From Spartinivicinus poritis (GTDB lineage Bacteria > Pseudomonadota > Gammaproteobacteria > Pseudomonadales > Zooshikellaceae), in NCBI RefSeq assembly GCF_028858535.1, contig NZ_JAPMOU010000002.1, positions 1 to 64,000 on the forward strand: a stretch of 64,000 nucleotides of DNA. Reading direction: 5' to 3'. The notes under the pieces were generated by a model, which did not search any database, had not been told where the DNA came from, and saw nothing but the letters and a program-made list of their open reading frames with translations. A program made the position numbers and the translations under genes. This document shows, one piece after another, positions 27,474 through 36,429 of the stretch; within the stretch, counting starts at the first letter, position 1; the number at the start of each line of letters is the position of its first letter.

Positions 27474-29921
27474 ATGAACGGACTCAATTCAAGTGTAAAC
27501 AGTACACATACGACTTATGCAGAGTTGGCCTGGACGCACTGTCTTATCAGGTGGGGCTTGCTTATTTTAGGCGTAACCTCTTTATCAGGTTGCACATTGT
27601 TTGGTGCTTCTCTGCTACTTGAAGAGCAGTCTTGCCAATATGTTTCTGCAAATTCCTGTTATCAGTTAGGCTTGCGCTATCAAGAGGGCAGTGGGGTTAA
27701 AAAGTCTGATCAGCAGGCGTTGAAATATTTCTTATTGGGTTGTGAGGGCAAAAGTGCAGCTGCCTGTTATCAGGCTGGTCAATTATACGAGCAACAAGGC
27801 AGTAAAAAGGATTTAACCACAGCGTTGGATAGTTATGGAAAAGGCTGTGATTATAAAAGCAGTGATGCCTGTTTACGGCTGGGACAGCTTTATCAGCAAG
27901 GTAAAGTAGTCACTGTCGATCAAACCAAAGCACGGGATTATTATCAACTGGCCTGTCATTATGAGCAGTTAGTGGGGTGTGTCAATTTAGGCTGGCTGTA
28001 TCAACAGGGTATTTTAGGGCAAACGGATTTTAGCCAGTCTTACCGGTTATATCGTCGTGCTTGTGATGGTGACAATACGTTGGGTTGCTATCGGTTGGGC
28101 AGACTATACGACTTGGGAGAAGGGGTGCCTGCTGACCCTATTCAGGCGGCTAATCTCTACCAGCGAGCCTGTCCTGCCGTGGCTGATGCTTGTTATCAGT
28201 TAGGCGTGCAATATGAGGAAGGCAAAGGCCGTGACCCTGATGTTAAAAAAGCCACGGAGTATTACACCTTAGGTTGTGACAATCACAGTGGTATTGCCTG
28301 TTATACCTTGGCATTAAAAACACCTTCAGATCAATGGTTAACTCGATTGAGTTTGTTAAATATGGCTTGTGAAGAGCAGTTTGCAAAAGGTTGCTTGACC
28401 TTAGGAGATGATTATTACCAGGGTAATGGTATTCAGATTAACTTGGAACAAGCCCAGTCTTTTTACCAGAGAACCTGTCAGTTGAACAATTATCAAGGTT
28501 GTTTCCAACAGGCAGAAGGGTTGCGTAAAGGGGAGGGAGTAAAAGCCAACCCTGTCAAAGCTAATACACTTTATCAGCTGGCTTGTGACCATAAAATTAA
28601 TGCGGCTTGTTATCAATTGGCGATTAATAATTTTGCAGCACCCACGACCACAGAAAAAATTGCAGAAGGGGTCAAGCGACTGGATGGCTTATGTCAGGCA
28701 AGTCTTGCCAAGGCTTGCTATGAATTAGCTCAGCGTTATCAAATTGGTAGGGATGTTTTGCAAAATGGCGCTCAAGCCCAGGCTTATTTTCAATTAGCTT
28801 GTGATGGTCAGATTGCTGAGGCCTGTTTTCAGTTAGGCCCATTAATGGAGGCTGACTATGATCCAGACAGTCAAGTGGCGAATCAATATTTGCGTGCTTG
28901 CACCTTAGGCAGTGCGGAAGGCTGCTATCGGTTAGGTGAACATTATCGCACTGGCAGTGGTGTGAATAAAAATCGTGACCTGGCATTGCAAGAATATAAA
29001 AAAGCCTGTGATGGCGAATATTACCGTGGTTGTTATTGGCAGGGCCGTTTATTGGAGCTAACCCCTACTCAGCTCGATGAAAAGGCGATAGCTACAATGC
29101 AGCAACGTTATCAAACGGCTTGTGATAATGGTATTCGCCTGGCATGTTATCGATTAGGCAAAATGAAGCAAAACAGCCAGTGGGGAAAAGTGGATCCACC
29201 TGCCGCGGCGCAATATTTCCGAGCAGCCTGTTCAGATAATGAATGGCTTACCTGTTATCCATTAGCAGGGTTATTACTGACGGGTAATGGCGTGATTAAA
29301 AGTGCTGCTCAGGCGGCTAAATTGTATAAGCAGGTTTGTAATTCCCCTTCGGTCAATCCAACCCGTGTGTTAGTTCAACAGGCAAAGAATGTCGTAGTGT
29401 CAGGCAACTGGTCAGCTCAAGCTTGTTTTAAATTAGGCCTACTTTATCAACAAGGTAAAGATGCCGAAGGTGATGGGGTGGATAAAAATGCAAAAACAGC
29501 GGCCACTTTATTTAATAAAGCTTGTCGGTTGCAATGGGGAGAAGGTTGTTACCTGCTGGCGATTGCCCAGGATTATGGCCGGGGAGTGTTGAAAAATAAT
29601 CAGCAGGCGTTAACCAATTATGAAAAAGCCTGTAATGAATCGTTTGATCCGGTGGGAGAGGCTTGTTACAACTTAGGCGTCAGTTATCGAGACGGTATTG
29701 GTACTAAAGTTAATTTTGCATTAGCACAAGCCATGTTTAAAAAGAGTTGTCGATTAGGACAAGCCAGAGGGTGTTTTAATTTGGCGTTATCCTATCGGGG
29801 GCAACAGCAAGCCAAGCATTATTTTGCCCAAGCCTGTCAGCTGGGGTTAGCCACTGCTTGTAATTTAGTGGATGGGGATGCCTCCGGTTATATAGTCACT
29901 ACAGAAACAGGCAAACTTTAG
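27474..29921 (+). CDS. Cysteine-rich Sel1-repeat lipoprotein, Hcp-like, in eCIS operon
   Basis: The 815-residue product has a signal helix and a lipobox LSGC at about residues 37-40, so it is probably lipid-anchored. The rest consists of about 20 Sel1-type repeats of 35-40 residues with an ACYxLG core. Most carry a second cysteine eight positions before the core cysteine (C-x7-C), as in Helicobacter cysteine-rich proteins, where the pairs form disulfides. This indicates folding outside the cytoplasm. Such solenoids bind other proteins. It starts 2 bases after the preceding membrane-protein gene, suggesting that the two act together at the envelope. A particle-assembly or docking role is inferred. 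Confidence 0.75.
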   Translation: MNGLNSSVNSTHTTYAELAWTHCLIRWGLLILGVTSLSGCTLFGASLLLEEQSCQYVSANSCYQLGLRYQEGSGVKKSDQQALKYFLLGCEGKSAAACYQAGQLYEQQGSKKDLTTALDSYGKGCDYKSSDACLRLGQLYQQGKVVTVDQTKARDYYQLACHYEQLVGCVNLGWLYQQGILGQTDFSQSYRLYRRACDGDNTLGCYRLGRLYDLGEGVPADPIQAANLYQRACPAVADACYQLGVQYEEGKGRDPDVKKATEYYTLGCDNHSGIACYTLALKTPSDQWLTRLSLLNMACEEQFAKGCLTLGDDYYQGNGIQINLEQAQSFYQRTCQLNNYQGCFQQAEGLRKGEGVKANPVKANTLYQLACDHKINAACYQLAINNFAAPTTTEKIAEGVKRLDGLCQASLAKACYELAQRYQIGRDVLQNGAQAQAYFQLACDGQIAEACFQLGPLMEADYDPDSQVANQYLRACTLGSAEGCYRLGEHYRTGSGVNKNRDLALQEYKKACDGEYYRGCYWQGRLLELTPTQLDEKAIATMQQRYQTACDNGIRLACYRLGKMKQNSQWGKVDPPAAAQYFRAACSDNEWLTCYPLAGLLLTGNGVIKSAAQAAKLYKQVCNSPSVNPTRVLVQQAKNVVVSGNWSAQACFKLGLLYQQGKDAEGDGVDKNAKTAATLFNKACRLQWGEGCYLLAIAQDYGRGVLKNNQQALTNYEKACNESFDPVGEACYNLGVSYRDGIGTKVNFALAQAMFKKSCRLGQARGCFNLALSYRGQQQAKHYFAQACQLGLATACNLVDGDASGYIVTTETGKL

Positions 29922-29937
29922 TTAAAAAATAGGTATA

Positions 29938-31320
29938 ATGTCTTCTGTTAAGTTTATTGAACAAGAACTTGATTGGTTACAGCGAGTCATTATGACTCGT
30001 ATACAGTTGTATTTTAAACAAGATTGTTCATTCTCAGATATCTTGCAAGTAGTACCCCCTGCTCTAACAGGAAAAACGGACTATTACCCTGAATTATTAC
30101 AACAATATAGTTTCGATTATTGTGGCCGATTATTGCTGGTTTTATCATTAGCCCCTCATTTACGGCCTGAAGTGCTGGATATTTTTTTTACAAAAAATAC
30201 TGGTTTTGATCGTCCTTACTCAGAATTTGGAGGGTTGCCAGTGGATGGTCATGGTGGGTTTTGGCCCACTGTTGAAACCGCAGCATTTATCTGGAGTGGT
30301 GGTGACTTGGCCAAGCGGTTACAGCTACAACAATATATTCGGATTAATCCAACACTGCCTAATCAGGGGGAGCAACCCACTCCAGTATTGGTTGGCCAGA
30401 GTGGGTTTCATCAGTCGGCGGTTTTGCCTGTCAATCATATTGAGCAGGAAAACATGTTTACTGCCAAACTAATAGTGAGTGATGGCTTTTTAAGAAAAAT
30501 CAGTGGGCAACTGCCTTATCAACCGCGTTATGGCCACCATTTTCCAGCAGAGCCAATTACCACCCAATTAACTTGGGAGGATCTGGTGTTGTCACCCGAA
30601 GTGATGGATCAGGTGGAGGAAATCAGGGCTTGGATTACCCATCGTTCTACGTTGCTGAATGATTGGCAATTAAAAAAGAAAATTCAGCCAGGGTTTCGGT
30701 CGTTATTTTATGGCCCACCGGGTACAGGAAAAACATTGACGGCGACTTTGTTGGGTAAAGTAACTGATATGCCAGTTTATCGGGTTGACTTATCCATGGT
30801 TGTGTCAAAATATATTGGTGAGACAGAAAAAAATCTTAGTCAAGTGTTTGACCAGGCTGAAAAGCAGGATTGGATTTTATTTTTTGATGAAGCGGATGCG
30901 CTTTTCAGTAAACGGACAGAAACGGTTAGTGCTAATGACCGTCATGCGAATCAGGAAGTCGCTTATTTATTACAGCGAATTGAGCATTTTCCGGGAATTG
31001 TCTTATTAGCCACCAATTTAAAAAGTAATATTGATGAAGCTTTTTTACGTCGGTTTCAGTCTGTGATTCATTTTTCCATGCCTGATGCAGAACACCGTTA
31101 TGTTCTCTGGAAAGGTGCATTTGCTAATCCCGAACGGCTTGCAGCAAATGTGGATTTTACGGAAATTGCCAATGAATATGAGTTGTCCGGCGGGGCAATT
31201 ATTAATGTTTTACGTTATGCCAGTTTAATGGCCTTACGGCAAGGGAACCAACAAGTAAAATTACAGGATATTCGTCAGGGAATTCAAAAAGAGTTTCGTA
31301 AATTAGGGAGAATTGCTTAG
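29938..31320 (+). CDS. AAA+ ATPase of the eCIS (Afp15/Pvc15-like)
   Basis: The 460-residue protein has an N-terminal substrate or adaptor region (1 to about 215) and a single AAA+ module. Walker A is GPPGTGKT at 259-266, Walker B is ILFFDEAD at 313-320, sensor 1 lies at LLATN (356-360) and the arginine pair is at 371-372. Afp15/Pvc15 ATPases are needed to make loaded particles; for PVC, the ATPase helps load cargo into the tube. Here it stands directly before the DUF4157 cargo gene, which agrees with that role. It starts 17 bases after the Sel1 gene. Confidence 0.9.
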   Translation: MSSVKFIEQELDWLQRVIMTRIQLYFKQDCSFSDILQVVPPALTGKTDYYPELLQQYSFDYCGRLLLVLSLAPHLRPEVLDIFFTKNTGFDRPYSEFGGLPVDGHGGFWPTVETAAFIWSGGDLAKRLQLQQYIRINPTLPNQGEQPTPVLVGQSGFHQSAVLPVNHIEQENMFTAKLIVSDGFLRKISGQLPYQPRYGHHFPAEPITTQLTWEDLVLSPEVMDQVEEIRAWITHRSTLLNDWQLKKKIQPGFRSLFYGPPGTGKTLTATLLGKVTDMPVYRVDLSMVVSKYIGETEKNLSQVFDQAEKQDWILFFDEADALFSKRTETVSANDRHANQEVAYLLQRIEHFPGIVLLATNLKSNIDEAFLRRFQSVIHFSMPDAEHRYVLWKGAFANPERLAANVDFTEIANEYELSGGAIINVLRYASLMALRQGNQQVKLQDIRQGIQKEFRKLGRIA

Positions 31321-31322
31321 TT

Positions 31323-31341
31323 GGTTTGTTGTGTACAAACC
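31323..31341 (+). other. Small hairpin after the ATPase gene
   Basis: GGTTTGT and ACAAACC are perfect 7-base complements around a 5-base loop, starting 3 bases after the ATPase stop codon. No T-run follows. It may separate structural-gene and cargo-gene expression, for example as a partial attenuator. Confidence 0.3.
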
Positions 31342-31421
31342 CTCATGATACAACGTATGCGATAGATGTGTTGTGTTGAGCTTTAGGAAAGCAAAGGAAT
31401 TAAGGCGCCAGGGAGGCATTA

Positions 31422-32786
31422 ATGAGCACTTATCAGTTAAATGAAAAAAATAAGCCAGCTGTTAAACAAAATACAACGGCTGCATCCAGTGCTCAACGTC
31501 AGGCGGTTCAACAGCATCAGACCAAACAATTATTTAAAGATAATCGTCAGATAACCGCTCAGTTGCAAGCGTTACAGCAACAAATGCAACCTGTGCAACG
31601 TCAGTCTAACCATACGGGACTACCTGACAAGCTAAAAAGTGGTATGGAAAATCTGTCGGGTATGTCGTTGGACCATGTCAAAGTGCACTATAACTCCAGT
31701 CAGCCCGCTGCGGTGCAAGCTCATGCTTACGCTCAGGGCGCTAATATTCATTTGGCCAGTGGTCAGGAAAAACATTTGCCCCATGAGTTAGGCCATGTTG
31801 TACAGCAGATGCAGGGGAGGGTAAAACCGACCACATCGGTTGGCGGTGTGGCGGTGAATGATGATGCTAGCCTGGAGCATGAAGCGGATGTGATGGGGGC
31901 AAAGGCATTACAAATGAAGGTCCAGCATAAGGGAGATTTGAAACCAGGTAATAACTGGGTGAGTGAACAGTCTACCCAAAGAAAAGCCTTAAGTAATATA
32001 TCAAACAGTGTTATTCAACGAGAGCTTTTAACATTGGGGGAGTGGGATGATGAACCTAATTCAGTGTCAGTTGATCGTTTAGTTGCACTTAGGGAAGGTG
32101 GGCGGAAAACATCACCTGAAGACTTACAACGCCTTAGAGAAATGGCAAGTGATAGTGAAGAACATATATTTTCCTTGAACGAAAGTCATAAGGTGAGTGT
32201 AGTAGAGTGGACAAATATGTTGGGCTCTGCAGCCAAGGGTAGGAAAGCACTGAGAGCAGAAATTGCCTGGAAAGGCCATATGAAAAATAGGCGGTATCAA
32301 GATGCAATGGAAGCTATTTCCAGGGCTTATGGATTTAATACTTTAAACTATCGAATTGAAATTTCTACTGACAATGATTCCAATGCTTCAACTGGTTGGC
32401 GAGATGGAAGTACAGGACGAACAACATCATCGTCTTCAAGTAATAAATATCTATCGATAAAGTTTAGGACCCCTTATCTTAATGATCAGTATAATTTAGG
32501 TACAGAAGGGTTTATTAGAGTATTACATACTTTCCGGCATGAGTATAAGCATGTACAACAATATCTGTCTAGTAGACGAATATCAACTGCAGTATCAGAG
32601 TTTGAAGCTTATGCATCTGAAGTATTGGATGATAATGAATTTGATTTAATCAAACTGAACCCAGATCGTTTTAAAAGGCAGGCATATAAAGCACTACAAG
32701 AGTATACAAATATGAATCCAGATGAAAAAACATTATATAGGGCTAGAAAAAATGAAATTGTTAGGAAGCTTCGCGCTTTAGGTTAA
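31422..32786 (+). CDS. DUF4157 cargo/effector with C-terminal HEYKH metalloprotease-like domain
   Basis: The 454-residue product has a glutamine-rich disordered N-terminus (1-65), then a DUF4157 domain (about 66-165) with the zinc motif HELGH at 121-125 and LEHEAD at 151-156. DUF4157 is a known marker of eCIS cargo. Residues 200-340 are charged. The C-terminal domain has a second zinc motif, HEYKH at 373-377, followed by EFEAYASE at 393-400 that could supply the third ligand. This is the likely toxic or effector domain, acting as a peptidase, by inference. A strong AGGGAGG site precedes the ATG. No immunity gene is obvious, as usual for eCIS toxins aimed at eukaryotes. Confidence 0.8.
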   Translation: MSTYQLNEKNKPAVKQNTTAASSAQRQAVQQHQTKQLFKDNRQITAQLQALQQQMQPVQRQSNHTGLPDKLKSGMENLSGMSLDHVKVHYNSSQPAAVQAHAYAQGANIHLASGQEKHLPHELGHVVQQMQGRVKPTTSVGGVAVNDDASLEHEADVMGAKALQMKVQHKGDLKPGNNWVSEQSTQRKALSNISNSVIQRELLTLGEWDDEPNSVSVDRLVALREGGRKTSPEDLQRLREMASDSEEHIFSLNESHKVSVVEWTNMLGSAAKGRKALRAEIAWKGHMKNRRYQDAMEAISRAYGFNTLNYRIEISTDNDSNASTGWRDGSTGRTTSSSSSNKYLSIKFRTPYLNDQYNLGTEGFIRVLHTFRHEYKHVQQYLSSRRISTAVSEFEAYASEVLDDNEFDLIKLNPDRFKRQAYKALQEYTNMNPDEKTLYRARKNEIVRKLRALG

Positions 32787-32798
32787 AAAGCAAAAAGT

Positions 32799-32829
32799 GC
32801 TGACAGAGAAACTTAAAAAATCTGTCAGC
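32799..32829 (+). terminator. Hairpin after the cargo gene, probable end of eCIS unit
   Basis: GCTGACAGA (32799-32807) and TCTGTCAGC (32821-32829) form a perfect 9-bp stem with a 13-base loop. The following sequence is TAAAATATATTTTTG, so a T-rich tract lies a few bases downstream. It begins 13 bases after the cargo stop codon. Confidence 0.6.
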
Positions 32830-32891
32830 TAAAATATATTTTTGAATGAATTAATATTATTATGCTTGTTGATATTTATAAAAAAATAGAT

Positions 32892-33344
32892 TTAACTTTT
32901 ACGTCCTACCACACCAGCCCCTAATGCAGAAAGAAAGCCCATTAAGCCGCCAAGAATAATATGGAATGACTGAGTAGCAATACTTTGCTTTTCTTTAAAG
33001 TTAGCCACTTCCTCTTTGAATAATGATGAAATTAATGTTCGAGACTCTTGATCTTGAATGCTTGAAAAAATCCTCTGTTGCTCATCGGCATGTAATATAG
33101 GGGTTTGATGGATAAACGCAATATAGCCTGTTACAACAAACAAACATAAATAAGCCATCAAAACCCATACCCAAGTTTTTGATGACGTTTGTTTTTCAGG
33201 TGTTTTACTCGACTCATCAGCAGCGGCTGGTTGACTGCTTGGCTGTACTAAAGGTATTGCAGGTGAGGGCGGTTGAGGAGTGTTTTCTTCATGGATATTG
33301 TTTTTAGGGGTATCTTGAGCAGGGGTTGCTTGTTCCATTAGCAA
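32892..33344 (-). CDS. Small membrane protein with proline-rich tail, unknown
   Basis: The 150-residue product starts with about 55 proline/serine/glutamine-rich, probably disordered residues. One membrane helix follows at about 62-82 (VWVLMAYLCLFVVTGYIAFI), then a charged segment with a QQRIFSSIQDQESRTLISS helix, and a second hydrophobic stretch rich in glycine at about 128-147. I do not recognise the family. It converges on the eCIS cargo gene and shares the strand of the next small gene. A link to the eCIS is only positional. Confidence 0.65.
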   Translation of the reverse strand: MLMEQATPAQDTPKNNIHEENTPQPPSPAIPLVQPSSQPAAADESSKTPEKQTSSKTWVWVLMAYLCLFVVTGYIAFIHQTPILHADEQQRIFSSIQDQESRTLISSLFKEEVANFKEKQSIATQSFHIILGGLMGFLSALGAGVVGRKS

Positions 33345-33526
33345 ATGTCCTTGTTAAGTGGCAAGATTGTTCCAGTAAAATTGAACTAAAGTATAGCAAG
33401 TCATTAATAGGTTTTTCCTAAAACTTGCAGCAACGTTGGTGAAGCTATACCTATACACAGACATGACTTGTCACTGCCAGCTTTGGTGATAAAGCAATAA
33501 GATAATAATGCAATAAAAAAGGTAAC

Positions 33527-33687
33527 CTAGTGGTCCATACGAAAAGTTGGGTAACAGTCTTTAATGTCATTTATTTTCTGGCAAGGTGCGTTTTTGCAGG
33601 CATAGTGGACTTACGTCAAAAAAAGTAACACAGCCAGAGAGTAAATGGAGAAGAATCTGTTACCTTATTTTGCACATGGACCACTAG
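33527..33687. mobile_element. 161-bp long-inverted-repeat element (MITE-like)
   Basis: The ends are perfect 12-base inverted repeats, CTAGTGGTCCAT (33527-33538) and ATGGACCACTAG (33676-33687). Exactly 11 bases further in on each side lies a second perfect pair, GGTAACAG (33550-33557) and CTGTTACC (33657-33664). Deeper still, CATTTATTTTCTGGC has a 13/15 match to the complement of the other half. The arms therefore run over 50 bases with few breaks. This fits a non-autonomous mobile element or a very long hairpin. The right end covers the stop codon of the adjacent minus-strand gene. The rest of the gap (33345-33526) holds nothing I recognise. Confidence 0.6.
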
Positions 33688-34031
33688 CCCAGTTGTTCAA
33701 CCATAACAGAGTTTGTGTAGATCAATGCGTGATCCTCAGCTCGGTGTCCAACCAAATGGAAAAATCCTCGCTCGTCTTCTGCACGTAAATAAACCCGTAA
33801 TGAACAATCAGAAAGGGCCTCACAGTCTTCAGGCAATTCCATTTCCATACTGGTCATATCTGCTGGAATCATGGCTTCTTTTTCACCGCTAGTTGCCAGC
33901 TTTTCTTCAGCATCTTCCATTTTTAGGTGATCTTGCTCGCTAACGCGAAAGGTCATCTTTCCTAAGGGAGTAGAGTGATCAGCCCCCTCTGGTTTACACC
34001 AGGCATCTAAGGTCATCGTATTCATTATCAA
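33684..34031 (-). CDS. Small acidic protein of unknown function
   Basis: The 115-residue product is acidic, methionine- and glutamate-rich, with no signal peptide or membrane segment. Segments such as CSLRVYLRAEDERGFFHLVGH suggest a small beta protein. Start may be ATG 34031 or the nearby in-frame ATG 34025 or 34016. Its TAG stop lies inside the terminal inverted repeat of the 33527-33687 element, so the original 3' end may have been changed by that insertion. No family recognised. Confidence 0.6.
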   Translation of the reverse strand: MIMNTMTLDAWCKPEGADHSTPLGKMTFRVSEQDHLKMEDAEEKLATSGEKEAMIPADMTSMEMELPEDCEALSDCSLRVYLRAEDERGFFHLVGHRAEDHALIYTNSVMVEQLG

Positions 34032-34422
34032 CCCTCACAGGATCAGGCTCATAGTTTAGTAATAGAGCCCTATGAGAATGCTGGCCAGTGCCAAAATGAT
34101 CTAAAAAGCGGCTGTTAAAATATTTTAGGAATAAAGCATTGGTGATAAGGAAAAGTGAATCAGGTATTTGTAATTATCTAAATAGACATAATATTTAAAT
34201 AAGGTCCAATTTCAAACTGTAACCAGATAAAAAATACTTCAACAGCAGGGTCGCCGCGAGACCATTTTGGCAGAATTAAACAGGCTCTTCGCGAATGAAT
34301 TTTATACCCTACACCTAAACATGACAGGTATAAAACTGTCGTTTATAGTCAAGTCATCATCGATTTTATACAATCAAAGGTTTGGAACATCATCTTAATA
34401 TCCTTGCTAGGAGGGTATTAGG
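34032..34422. other. 391-bp intergenic region between divergent genes
   Basis: Both flanking genes point away from this stretch, so it must hold two promoters. A perfect 7-base inverted repeat, CTCATAG and CTATGAG, occurs near its left end, about 20-50 bases before the minus-strand start. A strong ribosome binding site (AGGAGG) lies near the right end. I see no gene or known RNA. Confidence 0.5.
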
Positions 34423-35607
34423 ATGAACCAAAGTACTGAGTTTTCTGATGTTCCGGGGTTTGCTCGTTACCCGGTCAATACACTACCGATACAAGTGGAG
34501 TTAGGTTCAGAGTCCTTGTTTTTGCTCTGGGATGATGGGCATCAGAGTGAGTTTCACTATTTATGGTTGCGGGATAACTGTCCTTGCCAGCAGTGTATCA
34601 CTCCCTTAAGTCGAGAACAGGTATTTGAAATTTGCGATGTGCCGCTGGATATTAAGCCAATCAATACCAGTATCGAAAGCGAAGGGCGGTTGGTATTGCA
34701 ATGGGATTTCGACAATCATAGGAGCCGATTTCACCCAGGTTGGTTGCGTAGCCATTGTTATAGTGTTAAAGCCCGCAACGAGCGTAAATGGCAGCCCATT
34801 ATTTGGGATAAAGAATGTATTACACAGCAGTTGCCGGTGTATGATTATCAGCAAATTAAGCAGGATAATAAACAACAGTTACATTGGTTGAAAGACCAGC
34901 GTGACTATGGCATTGCTTTAATAAAAAGTGTAGCAACGGTTCCTGGTACATTAGCAGAAGTGGCCAACTGTATTTCATTTATCCGTGAAACTAATTTTGG
35001 CACTATTTTTGACGTAAAGTCCAAACCTAATGCCAACACTGCTGCCTATACAACACTGAGGTTACCCCTTCATACTGACCTGCCCACCCGTGAATTGCAA
35101 CCAGGCTTGCAGTTTTTACATTGTTTAGAAAATGATGCAGAGGGTGGCGAGTCTATTCTCGTGGATGGATTTAAAATTGCTGAATATCTGCGTCAGTATT
35201 ATTCTGATGATTTTACTGCACTTTCCAGTTATCCAATGGATTTTTATAATGTTGATCGGGAAACAGACTACCGATTTCGAGCCCCTGTATTTGCACTAAA
35301 TAGTGAGGGGGATGTGATAGAAGTGCGACTGGCTAACTTTCTACGTGGTCCAATTGACCTGCCATCTGAGCAAATAATTCCAATTTACAAGGCTTACCGG
35401 CGTTTTATTGAATTAACTCGAGATCCCCAGTTCCAATTTTTCTACCGGCTGCAACCAGGTGATTTACTGGTGTTCGACAACCGTCGGGTACTCCATGCAC
35501 GCAATGCATTTGACTTAAAACAAGGGGGCCGTCATTTGCAAGGCTGTTATGTGGATCGTGATGAGCTGCTTTCGAGGATTCGTATTTTAGAACGAGCAAT
35601 AATGTAA
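34423..35607 (+). CDS. Gamma-butyrobetaine hydroxylase-like 2-oxoglutarate dioxygenase
   Basis: The 394-residue protein has the two-domain layout of gamma-butyrobetaine hydroxylases. The N-terminal domain carries a zinc site, C53-x-C55-x2-C58 in LRDNCPCQQC, and H99 in the DNHRSRF segment. The C-terminal TauD/TfdA domain has the iron motif H217-x-D219 in LPLHTDLPTRE and the distal H359 in RRVLHARNAF. These enzymes hydroxylate gamma-butyrobetaine to carnitine using iron, oxygen and 2-oxoglutarate. The trimethyllysine dioxygenase family is similar, so the exact substrate is uncertain. AGGAGG precedes the ATG by 10 bases. No carnitine genes are adjacent. Confidence 0.82.
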   Translation: MNQSTEFSDVPGFARYPVNTLPIQVELGSESLFLLWDDGHQSEFHYLWLRDNCPCQQCITPLSREQVFEICDVPLDIKPINTSIESEGRLVLQWDFDNHRSRFHPGWLRSHCYSVKARNERKWQPIIWDKECITQQLPVYDYQQIKQDNKQQLHWLKDQRDYGIALIKSVATVPGTLAEVANCISFIRETNFGTIFDVKSKPNANTAAYTTLRLPLHTDLPTRELQPGLQFLHCLENDAEGGESILVDGFKIAEYLRQYYSDDFTALSSYPMDFYNVDRETDYRFRAPVFALNSEGDVIEVRLANFLRGPIDLPSEQIIPIYKAYRRFIELTRDPQFQFFYRLQPGDLLVFDNRRVLHARNAFDLKQGGRHLQGCYVDRDELLSRIRILERAIM

Positions 35608-35717
35608 CTATCTGTGGGTCGTTGTTGAACTCCTAGTGATTTAGCACAGTGCCATATGGTTAACTAACAGTAGGCTATTATTTAACTAAGTCTTAGCCTA
35701 TTCCTGCGGTATGGAAA

Positions 35718-36425
35718 ATGTATGACCAGTATTTCTTCAGCTACTATTTGGTAAGTGTTTTATCGCTAACGGGCCTGTCATGGTGTGCTTCTGCTCAGTT
35801 AACCATTGCGACTTTAGCAGATAAGGACTTAACCCATGTAAGAGTAATGGAGAAAATCTTAACAGATGCGTATGGGTTGCTGGATATTCCAATTGAATTG
35901 AAAATCATGCCTAACAAACGCTCATTACTTGCTTCTAATAGCGGAAGAGTGGATGGAGAGGCAGGTCGAATTGCAGGCATGGAAAAAGAGTACCCAAATT
36001 TAGTGATGGTGCCTGAGTTTCTCTATAGTCTTAATGTACTTGTTTACAGTAAAAAGCATCATTTTACGGTTGCTGGCTGGGAGAGCTTACGTCCTTATCG
36101 TATTGGTGTTTTGCGAGGCGCAAAGTATGCTGAGATTGGATCAAAAGGCATGGATACACTGATTGTGTCTTATGGTACTCAGCTTTTTCAAGCCTTGGAT
36201 GCTGGTAGAATTGATGTTGCTGTTTTGCATGAGAGTGGCAATTTGTCATTGTCAGGTGTAAAAGGGGTTAACGTGTTACAACCCCCTTTACAAAAAATTA
36301 TTATTTATCATTATCTACACAAAAAACATCAAAGCTTGGTGCCTATGATTAATTGTGCGATTAGAAAAGTGAAAAATAAAAAACTACTGGCATATTGTAC
36401 TAAACTGCTAGGCACTGGCGTTTAG
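35718..36425 (+). CDS. Periplasmic solute-binding protein, family 3-like (orphan)
   Basis: The product has 235 residues, beginning with a signal peptide ending near ASA (24-26). The mature part starts LTIATLADKDL and contains PNKRSLLASNSGRVDGEAGR, the pattern of the family-3 binding proteins that are abundant and unlinked in marine gammaproteobacteria. No transport genes adjoin. The start ATG 35718 has only a weak ribosome binding site. Its stop lies 4 bases from the end of the convergent OppA-like gene. Ligand unknown. Confidence 0.72.
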   Translation: MYDQYFFSYYLVSVLSLTGLSWCASAQLTIATLADKDLTHVRVMEKILTDAYGLLDIPIELKIMPNKRSLLASNSGRVDGEAGRIAGMEKEYPNLVMVPEFLYSLNVLVYSKKHHFTVAGWESLRPYRIGVLRGAKYAEIGSKGMDTLIVSYGTQLFQALDAGRIDVAVLHESGNLSLSGVKGVNVLQPPLQKIIIYHYLHKKHQSLVPMINCAIRKVKNKKLLAYCTKLLGTGV

Positions 36426-36429
36426 TAAA

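Noticed and set aside
3848-32786. Contractile prophage or type VI secretion system
   Set aside because: No capsid, portal, terminase, integrase or lysis genes occur, and no TssJ/L/M or ClpV. DUF4255, DUF5908, Afp11/12-like proteins, the CIS tape measure and a DUF4157 cargo point to eCIS.
33527-33687. Interpretation of the long inverted repeat as a simple terminator
   Set aside because: The arms are far longer than a terminator stem and there is no adjacent T-run; an element or large RNA hairpin explains it better.
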